45,000 nt of DNA from Syntrophus sp. PtaU1.Bin005 (GTDB lineage: Bacteria > Desulfobacterota > Syntrophia > Syntrophales > Syntrophaceae): contig MVRU01000013.1 in the NCBI GenBank assembly GCA_002067745.1, forward strand, positions 1 to 45,000. The letters run 5' to 3'. Below the pieces are notes generated by a model that was not told the origin of the DNA, did not search any database, and saw nothing but the letters and a program-made list of their open reading frames with translations. Both the position numbers and the translations under genes were made by a program. This document shows, one piece after another, positions 7,147 through 16,656 of this stretch (position 1 is the first letter of the stretch; every line of letters starts with the position of its first letter).

Positions 7147-9057
7147 ATGAAGCACATTGTTCTGGGCACGGCAGGGCACGTTGATCACGGCAAGACGGCG
7201 CTTATCAGGGCGCTGACCGGCGTGGATACGGACAGGCTCAAGGAGGAGAAGGAGCGGGGCATCACCATCGAACTGGGCTTTGCCTCCCTGCGTCTTGGCA
7301 GCGGCCGGATCTGCGGCGTTGTGGATGTTCCGGGCCATGAACGGTTTGTAAAAAACATGGTGGCCGGGGCTGCGGGCATCGACATGGTCCTGATGGTCAT
7401 TGCCGCGGATGAGGGCGTCATGCCGCAAACCCGCGAGCATCTGCAGATCTGTTCCCTCCTCAATATCCGCAAGGGGCTCGTGGCGCTGTCCAAGATCGAT
7501 CTTGTGGATCGGGACTGGCTGGACCTCATTCAGGAAGACCTGGCCGATTTCCTGAAAGGATCGTTTCTCGAAGGCGCGCCCGTCATCCCCGTTTCCGCGC
7601 AGACGGGCGAAGGGTTGCCCGAGCTTCTCGCCGCCCTGGAAACGGTGGCCGCCGGAATTGAAGAGGAGCCCGATACCGGGGTTTTCCGCCTTCCTGTGGA
7701 CCGGGTCTTCACCATCCGCGGATTCGGGACCGTTGTCACCGGGACGTTGCGTTCCGGCCAGGTCCGTGTGGCGGACACCGTGCAGATGCTTCCGGGAACC
7801 GTAACGGCGAAAGTGCGGGGGCTTCAGGTTCACAATGCCGCAGTGGCTACCGCGGAAGCCGGCCAGAGGACAGCGGTCAATCTGCAGGGGCTGGAGAAGG
7901 CGGAAATCCTGAGAGGGCAGGTGCTGGTCCATCCGGACACCATGAGGCCTACCGTGCGCGTTGACACCTTCATGGAATACCTTCCACCCGACAAGAAAAA
8001 ACTGACGCACCGCTCCCTGGTGCGGCTTCATACCGGGACCAGCGAAACCATGGCCCGGATCCTTCTGATGGACCAGGAAGAGCTCCAGCCGGGTGAAAAG
8101 GCCTACGCCCAGTTCTTTACATCGGAACCGGTGGTAACCATGGCCGGAGACCACTTCGTCATCCGCAGCTATTCCCCCATCACCACGCTTGGCGGCGGGC
8201 TGATCGTGGATCCCCTGCCGCGGAAACATAAGCGGAATGACCCGGCTGTCCTGGAGTCCTTCGAACAGCTTCATCACGGCAGTGACGAGGAGAAAACCAG
8301 CGCCATCATCGAGCGGTCCGGTGCGGAAGGCGTTGCTCTTGCCCCGCTGGTCATGCGCACGGGGATTCCGGCAACGAGGCTGAGGAAAATCCTGGATCAC
8401 CTTCTTTCCCGGCATGCGCTCGTTCTGCTGGACAAGGATAATCTCACGGTTGTTTCCGCTTCTTTCCATTCGCAGCTTCAGAATAAAATTCTCCAGGAAT
8501 TAAGCGCTTACCATAAAAAATATCCTCTCAAGGAAGGTTCCCTCAAGGAAGAGCTGCGATCCGTTCTGGGACGCCATGTTCCGGTTCGGCTGTACCTGTC
8601 CTCCGTCCAGGCCCTGGAAAAGGCGGGGAAAATCGTTTTGGACCGGGAGATTATCCGGCTTGCCGATCATACGATTCAGTTGAAGGAAGACCTGGCGGAG
8701 CTGCGGGAGGCCCTGGATCGCCTTTATCTGAAGGCGGGCTTGACTCCGCCCACGATGCGGGAAGTGATGGAGCAGTTCGCCGCCAAAAAGGACTCGGCGC
8801 GCAAGGTCATGGACGTCATGCTCCGCGACGGCGTCCTGGTCAAGATCAGTGAAGACCTCTATTTTCATCAGGAGAGCCTCAATAAACTCCGGGAGAATTA
8901 CAAAAAGCTTCTCCTGAAGGAGGGAAAGGCGACGCCCGCCAGCTTCCGGGAGCTGACAGGATTGTCCCGGAAATTCATCATTCCCCTGATGGAATATTTC
9001 GATCTGACGAGACTGACGATCCGTGCCGGGGAGCATCGGCTCCTCCGGGAAAAATAA
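7147..9057 (+). CDS. selB: Selenocysteine-specific elongation factor SelB
   Basis: This 636-residue translation GTPase delivers Sec-tRNA to the ribosome at UGA codons marked by a SECIS hairpin. GTP-binding motifs are GHVDHGKT (G1, residues 10-17), the switch I segment [20 protein letters not shown] and a G4 element SKID. The EF-Tu-like domains are followed by a C-terminal half of about 240 residues with winged-helix repeats that bind SECIS RNA in SelB. Length and layout match bacterial SelB. The organism must therefore read UGA as selenocysteine, which supports the peroxiredoxin call at 32549-33271. No selA, selD or tRNA-Sec is seen in the window. The Shine-Dalgarno is weak (AAGG about 12 bases upstream). 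Confidence 0.97.
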   Translation: MKHIVLGTAGHVDHGKTALIRALTGVDTDRLKEEKERGITIELGFASLRLGSGRICGVVDVPGHERFVKNMVAGAAGIDMVLMVIAADEGVMPQTREHLQICSLLNIRKGLVALSKIDLVDRDWLDLIQEDLADFLKGSFLEGAPVIPVSAQTGEGLPELLAALETVAAGIEEEPDTGVFRLPVDRVFTIRGFGTVVTGTLRSGQVRVADTVQMLPGTVTAKVRGLQVHNAAVATAEAGQRTAVNLQGLEKAEILRGQVLVHPDTMRPTVRVDTFMEYLPPDKKKLTHRSLVRLHTGTSETMARILLMDQEELQPGEKAYAQFFTSEPVVTMAGDHFVIRSYSPITTLGGGLIVDPLPRKHKRNDPAVLESFEQLHHGSDEEKTSAIIERSGAEGVALAPLVMRTGIPATRLRKILDHLLSRHALVLLDKDNLTVVSASFHSQLQNKILQELSAYHKKYPLKEGSLKEELRSVLGRHVPVRLYLSSVQALEKAGKIVLDREIIRLADHTIQLKEDLAELREALDRLYLKAGLTPPTMREVMEQFAAKKDSARKVMDVMLRDGVLVKISEDLYFHQESLNKLRENYKKLLLKEGKATPASFRELTGLSRKFIIPLMEYFDLTRLTIRAGEHRLLREK

Positions 9058-9143
9058 TCGTTAAAAACTTTATTGAATTCAATTTCTGCGATCCGATCAT
9101 GCCGCCTTTTAAATTTCCAATGAAAAGTGTAATGGGGGACCTA

Positions 9144-10142
9144 TTGAAAGTTAAAACCGTATACATCAAGGATATACAGCCGGGTGAAAAGGTGATGGAC
9201 TCTTTCCTCGTGGCGGAGAAGAACATGGCCTTTTCCCAGAAGGGTTCTCCCTACCTCAACCTTCGCCTTAAAGACAAGACGGGGCAGGTCGATGGCAAAA
9301 TATGGGACAACGCACAGGAAATGGACAAGCAATTCCGGAAGGGGGATGTCATCCAGGTCAACGCAAGGGCGGTGAGTTTCAAAAACTCCCTTCAGCTTTC
9401 AATCCACTCCCTGACGGCCCTTGATGATTCCGATATTCTTCTCAATGATTACCTGCCCACCACCCGGGGGAACGTCAAAGCGATGTTCGGCGAGCTGCAA
9501 ACCTATGTTAACCGGATCGAAAACCCGCCGCTGAAGAAGCTGCTCAAAGCCTTTTTCGATGACCGGGAAACCGCCGAGCGTTTCAAGCGGGCTCCGGCGG
9601 CCAAAGGATTCCATCATATTTACCTGGGGGGGCTGCTGGAGCACACCCTTTCCGTAACCCGGCTGCTGGACCAGGTCGCCTCCCACTATCCGGGCGTGAA
9701 CAGGGATCTTGTGCTGGCTGGAGGCATCCTCCACGACATCGGCAAGATCAAGGAATTTTCCTATGACCGCCTGGTTGAGTACAGCGCTGAAGGGCGGCTT
9801 ATCGGGCACATCATCATCGGCGTGGAGATGATCGACCAGAAGATTGCCGGGATCCCCGATTTTCCCGATTCCCTGGCCATGGAACTCCGTCACCTCATTC
9901 TGAGTCACCATGGCATACTGGAATACGGCTCCCCCAAGCGCCCGAAAACCCTGGAGGCCCTGATGGTCCATTACGTGGACGACCTGGATGCCAAGGTCAA
10001 CGCCTTCCAGGAATATCTGAACGACTTCCGGGACGAAGAAACGGGATGGACCCCCTATCACCGATTCCTGGAACGGTATCTTTACCGGGGAAGAGTGGAG
10101 GAGGGAAGGGTGGAAGAGGCCCCGATGCCGGAGGAGCTATAG
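9144..10142 (+). CDS. YhaM-like 3'-5' exoribonuclease (OB fold plus HD domain)
   Basis: The N-terminal 85 residues read as an OB fold (LRLKDKTGQVDGKIWDN). It is followed by an HD phosphohydrolase domain with FHHIYLGGLLEHTLSV and ILHDIGK, then HLILSHHG. This pairing is that of YhaM/Cbf1-type 3'-5' exoribonucleases acting on RNA and single-stranded DNA. GGGGGA lies 4 bases before a TTG at 9144, giving 332 residues. An ATG at 9099 in the same frame has no ribosome-binding site and is the alternative start. It lies 86 bases after selB and probably shares its transcript. Activity is inferred from family; the metal-binding His/Asp residues are present. Confidence 0.82.
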   Translation: MKVKTVYIKDIQPGEKVMDSFLVAEKNMAFSQKGSPYLNLRLKDKTGQVDGKIWDNAQEMDKQFRKGDVIQVNARAVSFKNSLQLSIHSLTALDDSDILLNDYLPTTRGNVKAMFGELQTYVNRIENPPLKKLLKAFFDDRETAERFKRAPAAKGFHHIYLGGLLEHTLSVTRLLDQVASHYPGVNRDLVLAGGILHDIGKIKEFSYDRLVEYSAEGRLIGHIIIGVEMIDQKIAGIPDFPDSLAMELRHLILSHHGILEYGSPKRPKTLEALMVHYVDDLDAKVNAFQEYLNDFRDEETGWTPYHRFLERYLYRGRVEEGRVEEAPMPEEL

Positions 10143-10182
10143 GGCCACTGTACTGATCTCGGCTGTCAACCCGGCCTGGAAG

Positions 10183-10222
10183 GAAAATTCCCCGCAGAAG
10201 AAGCCCATCCTCCACGGGGAAT
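10183..10222 (-). terminator. Weak terminator between convergent genes
   Basis: ATTCCCCG (10187-10194) and CGGGGAAT (10215-10222) form a perfect 8-bp stem with a 20-nt loop. On the minus strand TTTTCC follows. It lies 13 bases past the stop of the baeRF gene. Confidence 0.4.
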
Positions 10223-10235
10223 CCGAGTGGCTCTC

Positions 10236-11378
10236 CTAATAGCGGAACACGGCGGCCATGCGCGCCCCGGCGGGCAGAAGGCCCGGCTCCACAACAAAGA
10301 CCATGCCACCGTTCAAAAATGTCTGGATGGCGGCAAAATCCGCAAGATCCTCATTTCCAGGCTCCTGCTTTTCATCCAGGGAAATCGTGTCATTTGCGGG
10401 ATTGTAAGTCCCCCAGTATTCATATCCCTGGACAACAAACAGGATCCCCACCCGCCCATGATAGGCTGCAGGGATGATTTCCTGGACATTATCCGATGTC
10501 AGGCCCGTTCCCATGGATTGGTTGTACTGCGAGAGGGCCTCGTTCACAGCTTTCTGAAAATGGGGGGTGACAATGTCGTACGCATCACGGTGCAGCTGCT
10601 CCGGGCTTAACCCCTTGGGGTTGCCGGAAATGCCCCCTTCCATGAGGAAGGGATAGCTGTTGGCTTCCCGGTAAATGGGGAACTGATATTCCACCCCGGC
10701 GAGAACCAGGGGGACATTGTTCTCTTTGAGGAGGTCATGAAGCCCCTTGTCGACGCGCTGGAAGTACTGTAACAGGTTGCTTTTCACATCTTCGATGTCG
10801 GCGCCATGGCCGGACATCATTCCCCCTTGCCCGACTCCCTTTCCCGACCGGAATTTGACCTGTCGTTCGGGATTGTCCGTCTGCAGGGCTTCGGCAAGGC
10901 TCTTCGGCATCGTTTCGACGTTCACCTCTTTAACGGCCTGGGACGTCCCTTCAAAGAGGGTGATTTCATTCTGGCTTAAAGCGAGAACATAAAATCGTTC
11001 GTCCCCGTGCAAAAGCGGCATGAGCGGCTTCAGATGAAACCGGTCCGTGATGACAAGAATTTCGTCAAAAGAAACGGGCAGGCAGAAATAATGGAATTCA
11101 TCCTTGGAAAGAAAGATGGCCAGACCATCACTCTGATTTCGCCAGAACAAGACATTGTTGACCAGTTCCTGAACCGGTTCGAGAAGTTCCTTGACCTCCA
11201 GCGTCCGCAACCCCGAATTTGTCAGTGTTTCTTCCGCACGGCGAACGATATTGCGCAAACGAATTGAATTCTGCTGGCTCTCCACACCGGACCTGTAGGT
11301 CGGCATAAACATGGATACGCACCAATCATTCCGCCTCTGCATCAATGTTTTCAATTCTTCTTTGGACAATGCATTCAT
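10236..11378 (-). CDS. eRF1-like protein of the baeRF family 3 type
   Basis: This 380-residue protein resembles the bacterial archaeo-eukaryotic release-factor-like family 3. Supporting blocks are SIRLRNIVRRAEETL and GLAIFLSKDEFHYFCLP in the first 120 residues. Later come VPLVLAGVEYQFPIYREANSYP near 230 and EDLADFAAIQTFLNGG near the C-terminus, the latter resembling the eRF1/pelota-like domain end. Family members are proposed to act in translation termination or ribosome rescue but are largely uncharacterised. The ATG at 11378 follows AAGGGAGAAG; a TTG seven codons upstream is less likely. A catalytic GGQ motif is not obvious; GQGGMMSGHG near 190 is the closest Gly-rich loop. Its neighbours give no functional link. 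The family call is from pattern memory. Confidence 0.7.
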   Translation of the reverse strand: MNALSKEELKTLMQRRNDWCVSMFMPTYRSGVESQQNSIRLRNIVRRAEETLTNSGLRTLEVKELLEPVQELVNNVLFWRNQSDGLAIFLSKDEFHYFCLPVSFDEILVITDRFHLKPLMPLLHGDERFYVLALSQNEITLFEGTSQAVKEVNVETMPKSLAEALQTDNPERQVKFRSGKGVGQGGMMSGHGADIEDVKSNLLQYFQRVDKGLHDLLKENNVPLVLAGVEYQFPIYREANSYPFLMEGGISGNPKGLSPEQLHRDAYDIVTPHFQKAVNEALSQYNQSMGTGLTSDNVQEIIPAAYHGRVGILFVVQGYEYWGTYNPANDTISLDEKQEPGNEDLADFAAIQTFLNGGMVFVVEPGLLPAGARMAAVFRY

Positions 11379-11775
11379 ACGGCTCTTCTCCCTTCGCAAA
11401 CATTTTTCTTGTGGTTAACATCCCTCGAACTTCCCGCTGAGCAATTCACCATGAAAAGATCCTGCTTTCCGCGCGTGGAAATGTAACATAAACACTAAAA
11501 CCGGGAGCATTTTGAAACATTATACCTAAAGAAAAAGCAAAAGTCATTTAAAGGATGATTCAAAACAAAGAGATGCCTGTGTGTTGCCTGTGGGCTCCCC
11601 TCTGTTCCGTCCTGCCCTCCATGGCCATGACAGGCATTGCGGAACGGAATCCTGTCGGCGGTTTAACGTCTGAAGAACCATTGCTTTTTGCTCCAGGAAC
11701 TGATATTCAGCTCTCCGGCTTGAATGTCTTTTGTCCGTGCAGGAATATCAAAACATTATAATTTCAGGATCCCTT
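11379..11775. other. Intergenic region between divergent genes
   Basis: These 397 bases separate the leftward baeRF gene from the rightward hypothetical gene and should hold both promoters. A short open frame at 11555-11761 has no ribosome-binding site or recognisable sequence and is not called. I see no convincing -35/-10 pair, RNA gene or repeat. Confidence 0.5.
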
Positions 11776-12312
11776 ATGCTTATTAACGAATTAGGAATTT
11801 TCACCCAGTCCTTTACCCGGTTTCTTCAAGAGCAGTGCGAAGAGGACGTCTGGTATGATCTGCGCATCAAGATCGCCTTTGTCAATGGTCAACTCGAGGC
11901 CCGACTGGACACGCCGCCGCTTGTAGAGACAACCTTCCTTCCCTATGAACCGCTGGAGGGAGAGAACTCCATTGCAGAACCGGTAGCCTGGTCTCTGGCT
12001 GCGGAAGCGATTCCCGAATATCAGAATCTTTCCGGGGAAGAAGACGAACTGCCGGACACGAGGAAGATCGCAGGCAAAGGACAGATCATCACCTGTACCA
12101 ACGGCCATGAAATATGCGAACTATCCAGGGATTATTATGAAGACCAGGATGTCAATCCCGACCTTTTTGAACATTTCCGTCCCCCTCAGAGAATCATAAC
12201 GGATAGCGACCGCATCAACGAAATCAGATGCCAGATCTGCGGCGCCCAATGGATTTCGGGAGGCGCTTGGAATATCCGCTTTTTCAGTGAAGGGCACTGG
12301 ATTCCAGAGTAG
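11776..12312 (+). CDS. Hypothetical protein with C-terminal zinc-binding pattern
   Basis: The protein has 178 residues and I do not recognise the family. The ATG at 11776 is preceded by AGGA at 6 bases; a TTG 15 codons upstream is an alternative. The first half is acidic and low in cysteine. The C-terminal half holds ITCTNGHEI near 105 and EIRCQICGAQWI near 153, where Cys/His pairs could bind one zinc ion. No signal peptide or membrane segment is visible, so it is probably cytoplasmic. It stands alone between a divergent eRF1-like gene and a convergent amidohydrolase gene. Confidence 0.65.
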   Translation: MLINELGIFTQSFTRFLQEQCEEDVWYDLRIKIAFVNGQLEARLDTPPLVETTFLPYEPLEGENSIAEPVAWSLAAEAIPEYQNLSGEEDELPDTRKIAGKGQIITCTNGHEICELSRDYYEDQDVNPDLFEHFRPPQRIITDSDRINEIRCQICGAQWISGGAWNIRFFSEGHWIPE

Positions 12313-12393
12313 TGCCGGAAAAGATTCTTGGGGTTACGGCATCGGCAGAGGGGCTGCTGGACCCTCGTCGGGGTGCCCCCGCCGGGCCATTGT

Positions 12394-13212
12394 TCAGAAG
12401 TTTCCGCCTCTTCCCAATCCCAGCAGATGGGCCGCATTGGAAAAACAGATTTTTTCCTTATCCGTCTCTGTGAGGAAGGGAAGCTGAAGTAAAAATTGAA
12501 GCTCCTCTCCCTGATCCGTCCAGGGGCTGTCCGATGCAAACAGCAGCCGGTCCGGCGGATGCCCCTTGAGAATGCGCTCCAGGAGCGGCATGGGGGTCTT
12601 GCGCAGTACGAAGGCCGTATCCATGTAGAGATTCCGGCCCAACAGATGGGTTTCCGCCTCTTCGTAAGCCCCTTCCCCGCCGAGATGCGCCACAACCATG
12701 CAGAGTTCGGGAATGTCCGAATGGACCGCGGCCAGCCGCTTCGGTGTCGCATGAACCGGATGGGGCAGCCCTCGATCCACCCCTGCGTGGAAAAGAACAA
12801 ACATTCCTTTTGCCGCAGCCGCTTCATAAAGAGGATACACCCGGGGATCGTCGACGAAAAAATCCTGATAATCCGGATGAAGTTTGAACCCCCGGAACCC
12901 CTCGTTCATCAGCATTTCCAGCTGTTCTGAATCGGGGGGGGCGGCTGGGTGCACCGTGGCCAGGGCTTCAATCCCCGGCTGCCGGATGGCCGTCAGCCAG
13001 CTTTGAATCGAAGGGACCTGTTCCGGTTTTGTGGCCACAGCCGACACAACGGAAAGGTCGATCCCGGCGGCCTTCATCGATTTTTTCAATCCCGCCAGCG
13101 TCCCGTCGGTGTAGGCGTCAACACCTGCCCGCGAACGGATTGCGGCAACCGTCCTGGCCGCCGCATGATCCGGATAAATATGGGTATGAAAATCAATCTT
13201 CTTCATGGTCAT
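12394..13212 (-). CDS. Amidohydrolase-2 family metal-dependent hydrolase
   Basis: This 272-residue TIM-barrel protein begins with IDFHTHIYPD, the HxH metal site on strand 1. It then shows GFKLHPDYQDFF near 130, FHAGVD near 160 and HLGGEG near 195. LLFASDSPW near 245 supplies the terminal metal-binding aspartate. This is the pattern of Pfam Amidohydro_2, which includes decarboxylases such as ACMS decarboxylase and lactone hydrolases. The substrate cannot be told from sequence. It stands as a single leftward gene with no clear Shine-Dalgarno. The start could be either ATG of the MTMKK sequence. Confidence 0.85.
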   Translation of the reverse strand: MTMKKIDFHTHIYPDHAAARTVAAIRSRAGVDAYTDGTLAGLKKSMKAAGIDLSVVSAVATKPEQVPSIQSWLTAIRQPGIEALATVHPAAPPDSEQLEMLMNEGFRGFKLHPDYQDFFVDDPRVYPLYEAAAAKGMFVLFHAGVDRGLPHPVHATPKRLAAVHSDIPELCMVVAHLGGEGAYEEAETHLLGRNLYMDTAFVLRKTPMPLLERILKGHPPDRLLFASDSPWTDQGEELQFLLQLPFLTETDKEKICFSNAAHLLGLGRGGNF

Positions 13213-13395
13213 CCCATAAGGGATTACACGTTTCTTTTCAAGTGCAAAATCGGATCGCTTCCATTGACAGAACGGCAGGCCTGCCGTTTTTCTCCCGCCG
13301 CTTTGAAGGAATGAACCGCTTTCGTTAAAAGAGCCGGCCAGGGCCTGACGGGATGGCCGGCCGGAAGAAAATGGTTTCGCTGGATCCTGTACCCT

Positions 13396-14349
13396 TCATC
13401 TGCCTGCATTGGCGGGCCGCCTGTCGGGCCCACCCTCCGATCGTTGCGGTGCCTCCCCCGGTGTTGACGCAGCGCGCCATGACGAGGCCCCTGGAGATGG
13501 TTGACCCGATGGCCGTGCGTCTTCTCCCTGTCTTAGTGACGGCCCCTTTACCTTTTTCTGCGCCTGTTTCTGTACCTGCTGCCTTGGCGGTTGGGTGTTC
13601 TTTTGCCCGGCGGGTTCGTACCGCTTAGGATTTTTCACTGTTCCTTGAAGATGCTTTCCTGGCTGCTCCGCGCCTTGCTGCTGGAATCCTTTATGGGAAG
13701 CCGGCTTCTGGACTTTGTCCCTGGGGGGCGGCTCGGTCCGCTGGACAGCGGGAGGAATGAACCTTTCAGCCTTTTCAGGCTTGCACTTCTCAACGTCAGG
13801 CAGCTTCCCCGGGTCACGGGGCTGCCAGGGAACACTTTGCTGCCCCCTCTGTTCTTTCGGTTGAGGATGGTGACGCTCTAGCCCCCAGCTCTTTTCCTTC
13901 TCCCAGTATTTATTGCCCTGCCAGGTTCTCCAGTTATGCTGGAGGCGTGCGCTTGGAATCCTCTCACAGTTCCATCGATACCCCTGCCAGTTGCGGTCTC
14001 GATAATTTTTCCGCCAGCCCGGATCCACTCCGGAATAGAAACCAGGTACGGAGTTGTAGGGTCTCCAGCCCTGTTTGTAGTTTTCCGACCGATACCAGCG
14101 GCCATTCCATGGGCGCCACCACCATCCGTTCCAGAAAAACAGGTCTACATCAATGTCCGGAACCGCGTAGACATCATTTGTGTAAGGCATCACGATGACA
14201 TCCGGAGGGGCCGATAATGCAATGGGAGGCGGTTCATAACTTGAGGGCTCTCCGTAGTAATCCGTTGGAGGCTGTTCGAAACCGACATAGCAACCCTGGG
14301 TGAGCAGAAACAACACAGCGGCTAATCCGATCCGTAGAAATTTTTTCAT
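13396..14349 (-). CDS. Trp/Pro-rich lipoprotein of unknown function
   Basis: The ATG at 14349, with AAAAGGGA upstream, opens a lipoprotein signal (MKKFLRIGLAAVLFLLTQGC), so Cys20 would be lipidated. Residues about 70-160 form a compact aromatic domain (LFFWNGWWWRPWNGRWYRS, then PGFYSGVDPGWRKNYRDRNWQG). The rest, about 150 residues, is low-complexity Gln/Pro/Lys/Arg. The aromatic part recalls a hypothetical family common in deltaproteobacteria with no known role. The C-terminal tail may bind the cell wall or a polyanion (inference). The full length is 317 residues. It is downstream of the CHASE2/HD-GYP gene but 250 bases away, so operon membership is uncertain. Confidence 0.75.
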   Translation of the reverse strand: MKKFLRIGLAAVLFLLTQGCYVGFEQPPTDYYGEPSSYEPPPIALSAPPDVIVMPYTNDVYAVPDIDVDLFFWNGWWWRPWNGRWYRSENYKQGWRPYNSVPGFYSGVDPGWRKNYRDRNWQGYRWNCERIPSARLQHNWRTWQGNKYWEKEKSWGLERHHPQPKEQRGQQSVPWQPRDPGKLPDVEKCKPEKAERFIPPAVQRTEPPPRDKVQKPASHKGFQQQGAEQPGKHLQGTVKNPKRYEPAGQKNTQPPRQQVQKQAQKKVKGPSLRQGEDARPSGQPSPGASSWRAASTPGEAPQRSEGGPDRRPANAGR

Positions 14350-14601
14350 GGCTTGTCCCTTTTCTGAGCGTGATGTGTTTTTTGAACGTTTTTTTGAAGT
14401 GTACAACAGGTATAAATCAAAGGATGTGCCAATCTTTCTGAATGGCCCATGGATTCACAATATCAACGCCTTGTGGCGATTCCGAGTCGGTGGTACGGCT
14501 TTTTCGTGGGCGTTGGACTGGGTACGAAATGCACAGCCTGGATAATAAGTATCCATAAAAAGAAGGGAACGCCGCAAGCGAAACGGCATAAGAAGCTGGA
14601 T

Positions 14602-16647
14602 TTATTCTCTCGGGGTTTTCGATCGGAGTGATTCATGAATGCCGGCATCGGCAAACTGTTCTGCTATGGATTTGAATGTTCCGTGGATCTCTCCGAAAGC
14701 GTCAGTGAGCCCGGGGTCGAATTGCGAGCCCCGCCCGGCCAGAATGATCTCAACGGCCTTTTCGTGAGGAAATCCCTTTTTGTACGGACGGTCCGATATG
14801 AGGGCGTCGTATACATCCGCTATCGCCATGATTCTGCCTGACAGGGGGATCTCCTCGCCTTTGAGCCCGGTCGGGTATCCCCTGCCGTCCCAGTATTCAT
14901 GGTGGTATAAAGCCATTTCACCCGCCAGATTCAGGAAGGAACTGTCTCCGAGTTTGGCCTGCGCGTCGTCGATGACGCGTTTGCCGTATACGGTATGCTT
15001 TTTGATCTCCTCTGTTTCTTCGGCCGTAAGCTTATCGGGTTTGAGCAGGATGTGGTCCGGCACTCCGACCTTACCGAGGTCATGGAGCGGCGCCGACTGG
15101 AAGAGTTGTTCGATATAGGCGTCATTCACCGTTTCTGAATAGGCATGCTTATTCCGGATGTGCTCAGCCAGAGCCTTCACATAGCTGCGTGTTCTTCTGA
15201 TGTGGCCGCCTGTTTCCGAGTCCCGCGTTTCGGTGATATTGGCAATCGTCTCAAGCATGGCATCCTGCGTTGCCAGCTGCAGCCGGGCCTTTTCCTTCAG
15301 GAGCCGCTCTCCGTGCCAGAAGTCCAGAAAGGATAACAGGGAAAAGTTTGAAGCATAGGCCAGTGCGGGGTAGAGGGGGGAGATATAGATCCCCTTCCGG
15401 AAGAGGTAGACGGGAAGGAAGACCGCCGTCAGCGCGGAGAGCAGCAGAAACGTCAGATTGACAACAGCCTTGCAGTGGGCAAAGAGAAGAGCTGAAAGCA
15501 GTCCGAAAAAAAGGAGGGCGATAAACTCATAAAAGACAGCAGCCTTCGGCCGCAGAAGGAAGTCGCCCTGTAGGATGGAGTCGATGATGTTGGCATGCAC
15601 CTCCACACCGGCCATGGAAGGGTCGGTCGGCGTCGCACGGATATCAAACAAGCCGGGGGCTGTCGCTCCGACAAACACGATGCGCCCATCAATCTCCCTG
15701 TTTCCGATGGTGCCGTTGAGAATGTCTGCAGCCGACAGGTGGCGGTATGTACCCCGTGGGCCGCGAAAGGGGATCAGGAACGATCCCTTGTCTTCCAGGG
15801 GGATCTCGAGGCCTCCCAGCGAGAGGCTTTCCGCCCCTGCCTGACCAACGCTCAAAACGAGCTGGTCCATCCCGGCGACAGACAGAAGCACCGCTAGGGA
15901 GAGCTGTGGATAGAATCGGCCTTCATATTCCATGATGAGGGGGACTCTGCGAATAATTCCGTCGTGATCGGGCTTTATGTTGATAAAGCCCGAAGCCGGT
16001 GTCGCCTCGGAAAGCGGCTGGAACAGACCGTCGACAGAGGACGGCTTGAAAAGGCCGTTTTCGGAATCAGACACCCCTTGCTCCCTCTTGAACAGCAGAT
16101 CAACCGGATGAAGACGGGTTCTTTTTTCGATGCGGTCCCCGAATACAAACTGGTACCCCAGAACAAAAGGACCTTCTTTCAGGGTTCCCGCAAGCAGCGC
16201 ATCATTGTCGAGATAGTGAGGGGGTATCCCAGAGAGGCTGATGGCGCAGTGGAAGTCTGATCGAATCTCCCTCTGGATATTCTGCAGAGAGCTTCGGTCC
16301 GGTTCTGTAAACAGGATATCGACGCCGACACTTGCTGCGCCCATTTCGCGCAGTTTTTCCAGCAGCTGGGAGATCCTGTATCGCGGCCAGGGCCATTGAC
16401 CATACTGGGCGAGGCTTTTTTCATCGATATCGACAATAACGATGTGGCCTGAAGGATTTCCTGCGGAGCGCAGTTTGAGCAGGGTGTCATAGAGCTTAAG
16501 TTCGATGGAAGACAGCACAAGGGGCTGGAAAACATAGAGAGAAGCGACGGCGCAGGTCAAAAGAATCCCGCAGAAAATAATCAGGGTGTCCTTCCTGATC
16601 TTCCAGATCCCGTGGAGGCGGGCGGATAATCGTTGCAGTGCGCGCAT
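14602..16647 (-). CDS. CHASE2-sensor HD-GYP cyclic-di-GMP phosphodiesterase
   Basis: This 681-residue membrane protein has an N-terminal transmembrane helix (about 22-42). A large extracytoplasmic CHASE2 domain follows (45-350, with VIVDIDEKSLAQYGQWPWPR and VFVGATAPGLFD). Three more helices lie at about 365-445, then a cytoplasmic HD-GYP domain (470-660). The HD-GYP motifs are complete: HDLGKVGVPDHILLKP, HHEYWDGRGYP and ADVYDALISDRPYK. It should therefore hydrolyse c-di-GMP in response to an envelope signal. It is the third gene of a leftward set with the FecR-domain protein and OmpA lipoprotein, a trio in which CHASE2 is more often fused to adenylate cyclase. The gap after the OmpA gene is only 9 bases. 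Confidence 0.92.
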   Translation of the reverse strand: MRALQRLSARLHGIWKIRKDTLIIFCGILLTCAVASLYVFQPLVLSSIELKLYDTLLKLRSAGNPSGHIVIVDIDEKSLAQYGQWPWPRYRISQLLEKLREMGAASVGVDILFTEPDRSSLQNIQREIRSDFHCAISLSGIPPHYLDNDALLAGTLKEGPFVLGYQFVFGDRIEKRTRLHPVDLLFKREQGVSDSENGLFKPSSVDGLFQPLSEATPASGFINIKPDHDGIIRRVPLIMEYEGRFYPQLSLAVLLSVAGMDQLVLSVGQAGAESLSLGGLEIPLEDKGSFLIPFRGPRGTYRHLSAADILNGTIGNREIDGRIVFVGATAPGLFDIRATPTDPSMAGVEVHANIIDSILQGDFLLRPKAAVFYEFIALLFFGLLSALLFAHCKAVVNLTFLLLSALTAVFLPVYLFRKGIYISPLYPALAYASNFSLLSFLDFWHGERLLKEKARLQLATQDAMLETIANITETRDSETGGHIRRTRSYVKALAEHIRNKHAYSETVNDAYIEQLFQSAPLHDLGKVGVPDHILLKPDKLTAEETEEIKKHTVYGKRVIDDAQAKLGDSSFLNLAGEMALYHHEYWDGRGYPTGLKGEEIPLSGRIMAIADVYDALISDRPYKKGFPHEKAVEIILAGRGSQFDPGLTDAFGEIHGTFKSIAEQFADAGIHESLRSKTPRE

Positions 16648-16656
16648 GATGACGGG

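Noticed and set aside
7096-8469. Long minus-strand open frame (457 residues) opposite selB
   Set aside because: Shadow of a high-GC gene; the sense frame is an unmistakable SelB.
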